Source: Dactylonectria macrodidyma (lineage: Eukaryota; Ascomycota; Sordariomycetes; Hypocreales; Nectriaceae). Taken from it: DNA of 64,000 nucleotides. Below the pieces are notes generated by a model. The model searched no databases. It saw only the letters and a program-made list of their open reading frames with translations, and was not told where the DNA came from. Positions 10,984-22,090 of the stretch are shown piece after piece. Numbering within the stretch: the first letter of the stretch is position 1; each line of letters starts with the position of its first letter. The stretch spans positions 1,426,001-1,490,000 of the forward strand of contig JAGMUV010000014.1 in the NCBI GenBank assembly GCA_020744425.1, given 5' to 3'. Position numbers and translations under genes: made by a program.

Positions 10984-13050
10984 TCAAAGAAGGACAAATT
11001 CGTTAGGATTCTCGTTCCACCACCGCCCATGAGGATGTGGACTCTTCAAAGGGTCTTTTTCCGTCTTTCCAAACACCTCTCTAGGAGACTCGCCATACAT
11101 CCATCCGTCGAGATAGCATTGGCAGATGGCTTCGTATTCATCTTCACGATCCCCTACCTTTCTCAAGACAACAGGTGCCTTTGACCCATGCAGGATAGCC
11201 ACGACATCTCCCTCCTTGGCCGCCTTGCTAACCAACCCCAGCTGGAGATGCTCGGTGAAAAAAATGTTCTTGTGTTGCGCAATCAGCACCAAATCTTCCA
11301 ACCGCTCATAGTTCGATATCAGTTGCTCTTGCTCATCCGTCAAGCTTGTACGATCGTGCCGCCACTTCCTGATGTCGTCTCCACTCTTCATAGCTTGCAC
11401 GAATTTGTCAATTCTTCGAACACGTTCGGATCCAAGTGCACCATCCGCGATCAAAGTCCGCATCAAATCCCTTTCCATGTTGCTCTTCTTGATATCCAGG
11501 TAGTTCCCTAGCCGTTTCCAGACCTCGGGCGTATACAGGTGCCGGGTAGCATCCTGTAAGGTGCAAGCCCAGCTGAGGAAAGATGAGACACTGAGGCCTT
11601 TTAAAGAATTCGTTTGGAATAGAGAATACACCGTCTTGATTGCGTCGATGATCTTCCCCGTCACACGAAGTTTGCGTGGATTCTCGGCTTGGCGCCATTC
11701 ATGGGCAATGCTTCGGCAGGCATTGAAGCGAGAAAGTGGCGTGGCGATTGGACGACCATAGGGAAAGCAGTTTGACCAGTCTGGGACCCAAGATGGCCGG
11801 CCTTCTGAGATATCCCTCCCCCCAGACAAAGCCGCAAATATGTCGAGGCTTCCAGATGCTTCAATAATCCGCTGCGATGCCATTCTCCAGACATCCGACA
11901 CAGCATCTTGGTACGCAGACCCACTCGAAACGATGCCTTGGCCTTGTTGGAAGGCAAGAAAGGCAAAGATTCGGTCCCTTTGGTCACCACACTCCACTCT
12001 CCTCAATACCTGAAGCAGTTTACAAAGGAAAATCTGGTTGTGTGGCTGAGATTGAGACTCTCGTCGAGTGTGTGCAATGAGCTTCATCATCTCATAGCCG
12101 GGCGTCGAGGTCGCGAGGTTCCCCATCCAATTCTCTTGATGAAGGCCAAGTTCAATCTGGGCTCGGTGTATAGCATCACAGACATTCTTCAAGTCATCAA
12201 AACTCATCTCGGCACTTCCAAACTGAACACATAGCCGCTTGGCAAGACTGGCTTCCTGGAACACCCACGCTCTCTGGAACCACGGGCGGGATAGCAACTC
12301 GTATACGGCCCTCAGCCTTCTCATCTTGACGTTTTCGAAGTGATAAGTAGGACGAAAGTCAATTAGACTCGTCACACGCCCCACTAAATCCGCTATTTGA
12401 GATGTCGATGCGAGTTCTCTGATCAAATCGAGCAGGTGACTTGAGTCAGCTTCATAGACAGTATCGATAGAATTGGTGACAAGCCGCGTGAAATCCTCTC
12501 CCAAGTAAATAATCGTACAACTTGCAGATCTGTAAATGTTCCCCATAAGCTGCACTTGGGAACCTCTTTCTTCCACATTCTCCTGGTCGATGCAAAGCTG
12601 ATCTATCCATAGAAGCCGAGGAGTAGATGGCAGCCTCAGCCGACGCAGGGCCATGAGTAGTTGCGGCGTAGCAAGGAGTGCCTCCTCAGTCTCGTTGCTA
12701 TCAGAGTCCGTCCCGAGAATCGATACAGGCAGATGCCGATCCATCTGGCCCCAGGTGTATGACAGCGCCTCATATTCCGGCGCTTCTAGAAGCCGGTGAA
12801 CTTCTATCCTGCATTCAATCGGCTCTTTGCTCTGTTCGGGACTCGAAGGCCCTTCTGCTGGTAGAAGTGATATGAGTCGGATCTGAGAATCGGCATCAAT
12901 TCGGGGATGTCTGAAGAGGGGTAACGCATCATCAGGGAGAACATGCGGCAAGTATGTCGTCGGCGCGGCTGACTGAGTCGTTTGGAAGTATTCGGGAAGT
13001 GTGGATTTCGTATAAAACCCATACACATCTTGATCCGCCATGTAGGACAT
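10984..13050 (-). CDS. HET-domain (heterokaryon incompatibility-type) protein
   Basis: A single uninterrupted frame of 688 residues. The HET domain begins at about residue 94 with EALSYTWG, followed by LLWIDQLCIDQ, the YRSASCTIIYLGED strand and RAWVFQEASLA near residue 265, the standard motif order of PF06985. HET domains act in fungal allorecognition and regulated cell death. The roughly 400-residue C-terminus matches no domain I recognise, as is usual for this family, whose effector or recognition parts vary. The gene converges on the polyketide synthase with 344 bp between stops and is probably unrelated to it. No ankyrin, TPR or WD repeats are visible. Confidence 0.9.
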   Translation of the reverse strand: MSYMADQDVYGFYTKSTLPEYFQTTQSAAPTTYLPHVLPDDALPLFRHPRIDADSQIRLISLLPAEGPSSPEQSKEPIECRIEVHRLLEAPEYEALSYTWGQMDRHLPVSILGTDSDSNETEEALLATPQLLMALRRLRLPSTPRLLWIDQLCIDQENVEERGSQVQLMGNIYRSASCTIIYLGEDFTRLVTNSIDTVYEADSSHLLDLIRELASTSQIADLVGRVTSLIDFRPTYHFENVKMRRLRAVYELLSRPWFQRAWVFQEASLAKRLCVQFGSAEMSFDDLKNVCDAIHRAQIELGLHQENWMGNLATSTPGYEMMKLIAHTRRESQSQPHNQIFLCKLLQVLRRVECGDQRDRIFAFLAFQQGQGIVSSGSAYQDAVSDVWRMASQRIIEASGSLDIFAALSGGRDISEGRPSWVPDWSNCFPYGRPIATPLSRFNACRSIAHEWRQAENPRKLRVTGKIIDAIKTVYSLFQTNSLKGLSVSSFLSWACTLQDATRHLYTPEVWKRLGNYLDIKKSNMERDLMRTLIADGALGSERVRRIDKFVQAMKSGDDIRKWRHDRTSLTDEQEQLISNYERLEDLVLIAQHKNIFFTEHLQLGLVSKAAKEGDVVAILHGSKAPVVLRKVGDREDEYEAICQCYLDGWMYGESPREVFGKTEKDPLKSPHPHGRWWNENPNEFVLL

Positions 13051-13875
13051 ATTGAGAAAGGTGAAGGTGGATACTCCAATCTAGAAATCAATGAGAAGAG
13101 TCCCGCTATGCTTTTGATTGCGAGGTCGACTAATAATGTGACGTCATTGTTACAACGAGCGCTAGAAGTGATCTAATTGCGCCACGCGCGTGGTTGATTC
13201 CTAGGCCAGGTTGTAGAAGTTCGATCAGTACGGGTCCAACCTACACAATGTCGCCCATGCAACATTGAGTTGGAAAAATGAGGAACCGAGGAATCTAGGC
13301 CACAAAGGTACCAAGGCTCATTCTTAAGCATCCTTTTGCCTTGTTCTCTATTTTCATCGTCGTGGCGTGATGTTTCGAAGCCTGAGGCTGTTACCACATG
13401 GTGATCTCAACCCCGATTTACATGAGAGCCATGGTAATGACACAGAGGAGAAAATTGGGTCTTAAATCAGTTGGCAGACTTCGTCTCTTAAGTACCTACG
13501 TCTTATGATGAAGCTCGGGTATAAGTTTCTGCAAGACCTGTTCCAGGGTAGCGCCGTCGAACCCGAAAAGCTTGTCGAGGTGGCATTCCCGGACATAACG
13601 TACCGCTACCCTTTGGACGAGCCTATAGGGGTTCTGAAAGGGTCTGCTTATAATACCCACTTGCGCAACGGCTTGAGTTTGAACCATTGAAGGGGGCTTA
13701 GGGCAATTCTTCACACAATTTGAGATTGTCGATAAGGCAAGGCTATGAAAAAAAGGAGCTAGTGCTATATTGACATAATGGGATACTTGTACGCGCAACC
13801 TTGATGAAACTTAGCGGTCTTATTTGAACAGCAATGATTTTCGCTTCCCATGCCAGGCTGCTAGGCACCGTTTAC
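13051..13875. other. Intergenic region without a supported gene
   Basis: The sequence upstream of the HET gene and downstream of the FAD oxidoreductase gene contains only short frames on both strands (for example 13505-13690), none with a recognisable motif. Confidence 0.5.
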
Positions 13876-15626
13876 TCAAGACCAGTCTTCCAGACTAGGA
13901 GGAACCTCATGATAGCCGTTGAAATAGCCTTGGGGATCATAAGAGCTCTTGAGCTTACTGAGACGCTGGTGTCGCCACTGTGTGTGTCCATATAAGGCCG
14001 ACTTTGGCTCATCGCCGTGAGCGTAATTCTGGTATACGTGCATGTCGTCGTAACCGGATATCTCTGGCTCAGCCATCCGGTCGCGCCACTGACGACCCCA
14101 AGCATCCGCAACCTCGGCGACTTCGTCATCTGTGTAACTCATTGAGAAGACTATGGCGTTGTGGAATGCATTCCGGTGAGGAAAAGCTGAGTAGCTATCG
14201 GGTAACGTCTGAACACCCTGTTGGCCAAATGTTTCAATGAAGATGAGGCTCGTCCTGGCAGCCGGGTTGTCCTGTACAAAAGCGCCGTACGATTCGTATA
14301 TATCGAGTAACGTCTTCTTGTCTAGCGTCCTAGTCAAGACGCTGTGTTGGTTGTGCCGTCTGCCAGGAACACATGCTCGGTCGATCAATCCGCCGAGGGC
14401 GACGGACGTTAGGTTGGTCCACGGAACCATTTGTCCGGTGACACTGACACTCAGCTCGGAGTAGCGTGAAACGACAGCCCGAGCGGCATCTTGGGGCCCA
14501 GCATAGACTATGTTCATAAGAATGATAGTCTGAGAAAGTACCGTCGGTTAGCTCATTTCACTCGATCGCGGTCACGTTCATAAGCGGGTAATCATTGAGA
14601 CTCACATCGAGCGACACAGGGTCGGAACCGTAGACGACCATGATGGCTAGAGCAGGATCCACTTCAGTCTCCAGGAGGTCGTTGGTAACATCTATCAATG
14701 CCTCCAGGTTGTCTCTGGTAAAGGTTAGATCGGCGTTGTACTGTAATCCGTTGTTGGCGGCTGGCCAAGTCGCAAAGGTCACCTCTGCAACAACTCCAAA
14801 GTTCTGCCCAGCGCCTCTCAGGCCCCAGAAGAGATCTGGGTTGACTTTTTCGGATGCCTTAACAATAGTACCATTCCAGAGAACAACTGTGGCTGAGACC
14901 ATAGCGTCACTGGTCAGCCCATACAAACCTTGGAGGCGGCCAAGTCCACCACCCAATGTAGCACCCATAACACCAACACATGCGCATGCTCCAACAGCTA
15001 TAGACGGTCAGTATCATCGTTATTTGTTAAGTTCAGCGGCACAGGGGCAACGCCTTTTCCCCGGGCGCTACAGCCGCTACAGCACTCACTAAGTTCTCTA
15101 CCAGCATTGCCAACCGTGTTGACCAGATCGCGGAATTCCGCTCCAGAGCCTACGGTGACTGTGAGGTCCGAGTTCATGGTAACGGAGTCGAATTTCTCCA
15201 TGTTAATCATGACGGCATCTTGAATGATAGCAAGGGTCGGGGAGTAGCCGTGGCCACCGGATTTGGCAAGCCAGATCTTGTCCGTGCTTGACAAGTATTG
15301 AAGCTACCATTCATGGCATTAACATAGTCTACCAACCCCCCAAGTAGGTCCTTTTGCTAATGAGATCTAAAACTTACTCCTAGAGATAGGTCCTTGATTG
15401 TCTCAGGGAGGAAGACTTCGTTGAAAGTCGGGGCCTCAAAAGTAGACCATCGGGTAGTCTTGTTGACAAAACCGGGCCATGAAGAGTCAAAGGCGAGGTG
15501 AGCGATCTGGATGGGCCATGACTGATTGCCGTATTTGCCATATATGACCTTTGGAGCGCCTAAAGCCTCCCCAATGAGAATCAAGGAAAACAGCAGGGCA
15601 TGCACAAAACCAGATCGACCGGACAT
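13876..15626 (-). CDS. Secreted FAD-linked (berberine bridge enzyme-like) oxidoreductase
   Basis: Four exons (15378-15626, 15090-15303, 14606-14997, 13876-14529) encode 502 residues. An N-terminal signal peptide (about residues 1-23, hydrophobic core ALLFSLILIGEALG) predicts secretion. The PCMH-type FAD domain shows SGGHGYSP, with His101 the likely 8-alpha-histidyl FAD attachment site, and GACACVGVMG, where Cys159 aligns with the 6-S-cysteinyl site of bicovalent flavoenzymes. GGGLGRLQGLYG and FWGLRGAGQNFG are further family motifs, and the C-terminal YFNGYHEVPP segment resembles the BBE domain end. Such enzymes oxidise sugars, alcohols or alkaloid-type substrates using O2; the substrate cannot be read from sequence. 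A TATA box lies about 130 bp upstream of the start. Membership in the polyketide cluster is possible but unsupported, because the HET gene lies between them. Confidence 0.9.
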
Positions 15627-15755
15627 TTCAACACAGGAAAGACTCTCAAGGGATTGAAGTGAAGGTTGGCCGTTTGATGAGAAATGTCCTAGCGGTGGAG
15701 GATATCGAGTTTTTAGAGATGATAAAACGAGTTCCTTATTCAAGACCTGATCGGA

Positions 15756-15763
15756 TTTATATA
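15756..15763 (-). promoter_or_regulatory. TATA box of the FAD oxidoreductase gene
   Basis: TATATAAA on the minus strand, about 130 bp upstream of the ATG at 15626. Spacing and sequence fit a core promoter element. Confidence 0.6.
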
Positions 15764-16354
15764 CTGTAATCTGGCTATTGTTTCCATAGTGTCTCATTCG
15801 CATAGCACCGCCACCGCCCCTTATTCCGAGTCAGGGCCGCCATAGTCAATGGACTTTGGCCCGAGATCCTTCGCCCAGCACTCAACAGCCACGGCGCGGT
15901 GGCGGGTCATTTACTTTCATGGGCTTCGATAGTCTGATTAGTTCCCGGATTGCACATGTTAGTCCATTGGATTTAGAGACAATAGTTCCTATTTAGCTTT
16001 AATACTAGTTTTCGCCAAGTGAAACACGACATCTCCTCTCACCTCAGAACTAATAATAGTTCCAGTGCATGACTCGGTAGGCTTAATTATTTGATAGATG
16101 GTCTCTTCTTACCCGACAATAAGGCGTTCTAAGCGGGATGAGCAAGGTGAGGCTTAAGCCATAGAGGTGTGCGTTGAGAGGGAATGCGATAATACGAGAG
16201 ACCAACGGCAGCTTAGAGAAGGCTTCTAAAAATTTTTATTAACAAGTAGTGTACGTTTTGTTGTTTTTGGGGGGAAGCTAGAAACGCCAGAGGTCTAGCG
16301 AAGTTCCAGATGGCCCCGGATGCCGTGACGTCTGAGATATATGATACCATGCTC
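15764..16354. other. Intergenic region before the transposon
   Basis: AT-rich sequence with no supported gene, between the FAD oxidoreductase promoter and the left target-site duplication of the hAT element. Confidence 0.5.
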
Positions 16355-16362
16355 CAACTACT
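16355..16362. repeat. Left target-site duplication of the hAT element
   Basis: CAACTACT directly precedes the left terminus. The identical 8-mer directly follows the right terminus at 19160-19167. Eight bases is the standard hAT duplication length. Confidence 0.93.
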
Positions 16363-16382
16363 CAGGCTTTCTATCCATACTC
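16363..16382 (+). repeat. Left terminal inverted repeat (hAT)
   Basis: Begins CAGGCTTTCTATCC. It is identical over 20 bases to the reverse complement of 19140-19159. Confidence 0.92.
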
Positions 16383-16580
16383 CATACTCCATACAGACCC
16401 GTATGGAATATGGAATATGGAATGCACCTCGTATGGAAGCTTATTCCATACGTATGGAATACAAAAAATGACGTCATCTCACACTACCACTATCGTAAAG
16501 AATCAGTTTTGGGAGCTCTGCAATTCAGTAATTGTACAGTGATTTACCTGCCATCGGCTGCAGACAGCGCTGACATTGAA

Positions 16581-16722
16581 ACAGTCTTTCTATCCATATT
16601 CTATATTCCATACAGGCCCGTATGGATTATGGATTATGGAATGTGCTCCGTATGGAATACACAAAATGACGTCATTCATTAAGTTATTATTTTTCAGTCT
16701 TAAAGAGAATCAGGTGTTGAGC
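16581..16722 (+). repeat. Diverged internal copy of the hAT left end
   Basis: The sequence from 16581 (CAGTCTTTCTATCC) repeats the left end at 16363-16528 in the same orientation. It contains the same CCATA-type subterminal motifs, the same TATGGAATACA-AAAATGACGTCA block and an AAAG-AATCAG block. Differences include C-to-T type changes such as CCATACTCC versus CCATATTCT. It lies 218 bp inside the element. Confidence 0.8.
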
Positions 16723-18926
16723 CCCGCCACCTTTCCATACTACCACCTTCCTCCTCATTCTCCCCCTCTTCGACCAAGTCGACCGGAATTCCCTGGGTGA
16801 TGCCGCTCTTAATCCAGCTCTTCATGCACTCTCCTCTATCAATTGTACGACTTCCCAGCCGACATCGATCCCATGATATTGTGCGTCATGCGCTAGAAAA
16901 GACGCGCTCTGGCTCGGCCGACATAGCGGGTATTGAGAGGATATCGACGGCCATTTTGGATAGACGGGGGTATCGTTATTGCTGCTCCTCTCTAAGCCAC
17001 TAAGCAAGCGGGGAACAGTCGATGGCGACAGGAGTTTCCGCGGTGAAGGACTTGTATTCGTCGAGATCACTCATCGCTGGGCTAACGACATCGAGCTCTC
17101 GAGCAAGCAGGTCATACTCGTCGAGTGGCTGTAGGCTATCTCGTAGCTCAGGCGTTGTGGTGGTAATCGGTAACCCCTGGTAGTAATCCTCCCAATACTT
17201 CTTCACGCTATCGATAACTGGTTTGTACTACGATTTGGGCCAGTTCTTCTTAATATAGGCCATACGCTGCGACGGATGAAGTATCATGGCTGCGCCATAG
17301 GCAGGGCTCTCATCTGTAAGCTGGTAATACTTGTCAAATATAGCCCATGAGGCTGCAATGCAACTTCTGAGGGCATGATTGTCGGATTGCTTTTGGAAGG
17401 CTTGTGTGTAATGCTTGTGAAGAACGTCCATAGTAAAGAGCGTGCGGTCTAGAGTGGTATAGCGGCCCTCCGTGAGTTAAGTAATCTTCCAGAAGGGTTG
17501 AAGGAAAGCGCGTGTTTCCCATAGGACTCGCCACTCATTAGGGGTGAGATAATCGTCCTGCGTGTCCTTATAGTACTTCCTCTGATACCACTCCACGTGC
17601 TCCTGGAGATCAAGGACAACGTCTAGAAGAAGGAACCATGAGTTCCAGCGCGTATCATTGTCAAGGCCCAACGACCTTCCAGCGCGCTTCTTAAATAGAT
17701 TCCACCGATAATCATTCTCGCACATGTGCACTGAGATATTGTGGACTTTGCCAAGTGGCCCCAGTCGACGCCAACCAAGCGCTTTTTGCACCTTGACCCG
17801 TTCAGAAAAGTCACTGCCAAACGCAACTTCGTCATCGCCCTCAATCTGTTCCAGAGCTGCTCGTGCGGCTTCTTTGGAGTCCATGAAGAGGAAGGCTTGA
17901 ACAGCGAGGTTGATGACATGGCCATGGCATCGAATCCTCTGCTTCTTTGCCTCCCAGTTGATGCCTTTCCCCTGAAGATGTTTGCCCAGCAAACGGCAGA
18001 GCTTGTCGTTTGAACCATGGTTATCACCGGTATAGAAGCCGATCTTATTCCAGATATTATAGTCTTCGAGGACATGCTGGAGAAGCTTCCACTGCTCAGC
18101 TCCGCCATGGCTACCCGGCCCATCGAGGCCCGGTAGTTCTGATAGAGCAAGCAGCGCTTGCAGTGTCTCCTTAGCGTCCGTGTCGACAAATTTGACGCAA
18201 ATTCCAAGGAAGGCTTTGTGATTCGGAGCCGACCAAACATCTACAGAGAGATGGAGCTTCGACGACGAGGATTGCAGTTTTCTCCGTAGGACATCCTTAT
18301 GCACACAATAAGAATTAGAGACAAGCTTTTGAATAGAGCCGTGGGAGAGGCTAATTAGATCCTCTGCAGTGTAGTTCACCGCGCAAATAAGCGCGTGTAA
18401 TTCTGGCCAAGAGCTGCAGTTGTAGGAGAGATTGCGGACGGTGACGAGCTGCACCAGGGCCTCAAGTGCGGCCTTCCGATTGACTGCAGCTCTAAGAGTT
18501 TCCCTCTTGCCTCGCCAATTGCTTCGTAGTATTCGCCTCACCAGCCTTGGCGAAAGCATCCTGAATAAGGTTGTCGCGTTGTTTCTTGATCGGATGGTCG
18601 TGGGCAACTAACTCAATTCCGTGGATTTTGAGCAAATGGCGGCGAAACGTGGTTGAGACAGTGGTGGAATAGGTCGGATCTCTGCAGTGCATACAATAAT
18701 AGATCTTCTCATTTTTCCGAGGGCAGCGCGCAGGCTCTGAGTTCTGAGGCTCACGGGCATGTGCCCAAGTATTTGCAGTTGACTTGCGTTTTCGAGTCCT
18801 GCGGCCGCTGGTGTCGGATGGATCTTGCCGAGTAGAACTTGGAGATGAGCGAAGCCCAGTGGTGGACGAGGCCGACCCCGCACGGTCAGTGGAATGATTT
18901 GAAGCGAGGGAGGACGGTTGGAACAT
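16700..18926 (-). pseudogene. Degenerate hAT transposase
   Basis: A BED-type zinc finger lies near the N-terminus (YYCMHC...HLLKIH, about 18625-18700). A frameshift near 18500-18530 leads into the main catalytic frame at 17477-18607, which contains the hAT landmarks SVDVWSAPNHKAFLG, CHGHVINLAVQAFL and LDNDTRWNSWFLLLD. Further frame changes and a TAG near 17230 separate the next parts (17228-17431 and 17000-17206). The C-terminal dimerisation region is still readable around 16800-16960 (AMSAEPERVFS and ECMKSWI), again in other frames. At least four lesions make this a clear pseudogene. The start is placed at the ATG at 18926; the exact original start is uncertain. Confidence 0.9.
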
Positions 18927-19139
18927 TTCCGGGCCGATCGCACCACGACGCGCCTTCTCGTTGCTGATGTTGAAGCGGAAACCTGATGAAAGTGCCTTGT
19001 AATTACAGAGCCCCTGAATTTGCTGCGGCTGGATTAATATTCTTCCGGCCTTATTCCATACGTATGGAATACGGACGGCCCGTATGGAATATGGAGTATG
19101 GAGTATGGAATATTCCATACTCCATCACTTATTCCATAC

Positions 19140-19159
19140 GAGTATGGATAGAAAGCCTG
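19140..19159 (-). repeat. Right terminal inverted repeat (hAT)
   Basis: The reverse complement reads CAGGCTTTCTATCC at its outer end and matches the left repeat over 20 bases. Confidence 0.92.
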
Positions 19160-19167
19160 CAACTACT
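19160..19167. repeat. Right target-site duplication of the hAT element
   Basis: CAACTACT, identical to 16355-16362. Confidence 0.93.
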
Positions 19168-19876
19168 GAGTGGTTGGCCTGATACCGCAAATTTTCTTTG
19201 ATATCTGCGACGTTGTGCAGCCTGCTGGGAGCTGGGAGTCGTGACCGCTAACAACAATTACGCAACATCAAATCGGCAATTTCAAAGCGGCCGTCATATC
19301 AGGGAAGTTCTGCCGTCCTATGATGCCTAGACTACGCCACTACCGTCATAACTTGCGCGATAATCAGTCAGCTGATCTCGTGTTAAAACGAAGCACATGC
19401 GAGCGGCCCTACCTTGCACGACACCACGACAGGGCTTGCGGAATGACAGTGTACCACCACGGCCTTAGTTATCACTGATGACTCAAGCCCACCATGTCAT
19501 GTCGGAATCGTTGCCCAGTTTGAACTGATAGGATCAAATCAGTCACTAAGGTTGACGCCCGCGTAGCCCTCTAGTCAAGCGAAGGAGTTGTTTCTCGCCG
19601 AGAGTGCGATGGTAAGCAGCAGGCGAACTAGCCTCAAGCCCTTTGAGGCGAGGACGTCCTTGTCAACACTGTAAATAATTCGCTGGTCTAGAAGGCTATG
19701 GTGGAGCCCAGTTGGGCGGGGAATTGGAATCTGGCTCTCTAGACCCAGATAAGATAGAACGGGATATAGATATGTATTAAAGCAGGGTCCTAGATGTCTG
19801 TGTAACTTTCAAGATCAACCGAGTGTTGCTTAGAGGCAACAAAAACTCGACATATTCTCTTTGTCCGTCAATAATG
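19168..19876. other. Intergenic region after the transposon
   Basis: About 700 bp with no supported gene on either strand, between the hAT right end and the 3' end of the SDR gene. Confidence 0.5.
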
Positions 19877-20936
19877 CTAGCGCAGGAAACTGATGGATTC
19901 CAGCTGCTTTGAATCGCCGAGGCCAACACTAACGTCCTTGAACTCTTCCAGATCCTTCTTGATATTCTCGAGGTCCGCGAACAGCATACCCCAGGCGTCC
20001 GGTCCGAGAGGAACACGGATGGGCACTCGCGTTCCGCGACTGACAACAGTGTACATGGCTGCCGCGAGATCCTTGGGCTCTGTCCAAGTACTCCGCCCTT
20101 GCTCACTCATCATGTAGCCTAGGACGGCGTTGGTGGGGGAGCTGGGATCCGAGTACGCTGGATGGCGCTTTTCCATCATCTTCAAGGAAGAGGTGGCGTA
20201 GTTGGTCTTGACACCACCGGGTTCGATGACGGACAGATGAACTAGTAGTGCACATATGTCAGGAATTGGTATTGGGATATCGAATACCGTACTGCATAAA
20301 TGGCCGATACTTACTGTTCCATGCACTTGGCAATTCCTTGGCCACGGACTCAGTCCACCCTTCCATGGCGAACTTGCTAGCATGGTAGAATGACTGTCCC
20401 GGGAAACCGGTCCAGCCGCCGAGGGAGCTGACGTTCAAAATGACGCCACCCTGCTGGCCACTCTTGGGGTTCTCGTCCCTCATGATGCCGAGGGCCTTCT
20501 TGGTGATATCTACCATGCCCCAGAAGTTGGTGTCCATGACGGCACGAGCCTCTGCGTCTCCGGCGCCTTCGGTATCACCGGCGAGCGTGTAACCCGCATT
20601 GTTTACGACAACGTCAATGCGACCCCACTGCTTGAGCGTAGCGGCGAGCGCAGCCTCAATAGAGGCGTTGGAGGACACGTCGAGCTTCAGCTTGAGGACG
20701 TTGTCGCCGTCTGGGATCTCCGTAAGTGACGCAGGGTTTCGGGCAGTGGCGGCGATGCGATTGGTGGTTTCGGCGATGAGTTGAGCCAGGGACTGTCCAA
20801 TGCCAGAAGAACAGCCGGATACTGTATATGTGAGCGTTAACGAGGCGTGTAATGAGATGCAATTGCAGGGGGGAACCCTACCGAACCAAACTGCATCGGA
20901 TGGGAGGTTATAGGGCTTGGTGTTGGGGGCTTCCAT
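19877..20936 (-). CDS. Classical short-chain dehydrogenase/reductase
   Basis: Three exons (20882-20936, 20315-20821, 19877-20241) encode 308 residues. The cofactor motif SGCSSGIG, a variant of TGxxxGIG, sits at about residues 20-27 and is completed only after splicing the first 60-nt intron. NNAG follows near residue 95, and the catalytic triad comes from NVSS and YHASK at about 145-163. The C-terminal half (IEPGGVKTNYA) is typical of the family with a WF-V-x-GCSSG start, which reduces or oxidises lipophilic or secondary-metabolite ketones and alcohols with NAD(P)H. The substrate is unknown. It lies 1.65 kb from the dehydratase of the anhydrofructose locus on the same strand, with a P450 relic between, so a pathway link is only a possibility. 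Confidence 0.9.
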
Positions 20937-21530
20937 GATGAATGCTTGGTGATGAATGCTGGGTAATAATAGATGCTAGCTGGTTGAATGGATGCTTTGT
21001 AGATATGTCTGGATCCGAACCACTTTGGTGCGATCTCAGGCCTTTTATGGGATTTACAAATAATTCCATCTACCTCTCCCCATGTCCCTTTCCCCATGAC
21101 GTACGAATAGTGTCGGAGATACACATTTTGAGTGCATAAAATCCTATAAGAGACGTGAGGCTACGGAGACAACTTAAGCCTCTAGGATTTAGCGGATGCT
21201 GTCGGAGGTCCATGTTAAGTCCGGCAAGCCGCATAAAACCTAATGAACGCGTCCTCTGGGGCTACTAAGTATCGGTCCGTTAAGCTGTATGCAGTCTAGC
21301 GGGATATGGCGTCGGAAATGATGCTTACTCTCTTGGCATAATAGCTCTGCGCTCCTCATTTGTTATCATTCAGCGCCATCGAGGCGGAGCCGAAGTGACA
21401 CAAAGCTGACTCGCTTCGCTCGACCGCCACCATTCGCTCAGTCAGCAATGGTGTTGGACGAAGAGGCATTGTGAAACAATAAGATGGGATCCCATTTCGC
21501 AAGAATTTACCTGTGTATCACCTCGCTCCC

Positions 21531-22090
21531 TCACAGGCAGCACAGAACTTCTTCTCCAGACAAAGCATGACCCAAATGGAGTCCAGAATCCACCACGAAG
21601 CGAGGAGCCTCGACGAGAAGCTACAGAACTTAAAGGGCACCGGGCAAGTCATCTCGCTCGACCACGCATTTTCTTGCGACTGAACCACATCACCCACAGA
21701 CACCGGTCGGGATGCATATCTGCCACATGCACATGGATCCAGATGTGTACCCTGAACCGTACAGGTTGAAGCCAGAACGTTGGCTTGGTGATTACGACCC
21801 ACGAATGAACCGCAACCTCGTCCCCTTTGTTAGGGGATCCCGAAACTGCCTTGGTTCGAAGTAAGAACTCGTCCCCCATACGGTCCGCGACGAATGGAAG
21901 CTTGATGGTTGACTTTTATCTTGCAAGCCTTGCGTGGGCGGAGATGTACGTGTTCCTAGGCATTCTCTTTCGCCCAGGTGCAAATACGATGGCTTTAGAG
22001 TGCGATGAGTTTGATACTGTTCCTGTTCGCGACAGCGATGTCGGGTATCCCAAACATGGCGCTAAAGGTCTTCGCGTGCACATCCATTGA
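21531..22090 (+). pseudogene. Cytochrome P450 relic with its middle deleted
   Basis: Two P450 pieces lie side by side. Piece one (about 21535-21685) encodes an N-terminal half segment (QNFFSRQSMTQMESRI...LKGTGQVISLDHAF) and ends in a TGA. Piece two (about 21710-22090, other frame) encodes the heme-binding region (DPDVYPEPYRLKPERWL...PFVRGSRNCLGS). A normal intron at 21861-21930 then leads to an LAWAEMYVFLGILF tail ending at the TGA at 22088. The I-helix, the ExxR motif and everything else between helix C/D and the meander are missing, so no active enzyme can be made. The sequence resembles benzoate-hydroxylase or trichothecene-type fungal P450s; finer assignment is not possible. Confidence 0.85.

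Larger units (their letters stand above)
16363..19159 (-). mobile_element. Complete hAT-family DNA transposon, transposase inactive
   Basis: A 2797-bp element bounded by perfect 20-bp terminal inverted repeats starting CAGGCTTTCTATCC and flanked by an 8-bp direct duplication, CAACTACT. Both ends carry many subterminal copies of a CCATACTCCATA / TATGGAATATGG motif on both strands, as expected for hAT transposase binding regions. The minus-strand transposase inside is broken by frameshifts and stops, so the element cannot move itself, though its intact ends could be mobilised in trans. The perfect duplication and ends indicate that this insertion is not very old, or that its ends have been spared. 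Confidence 0.93.
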
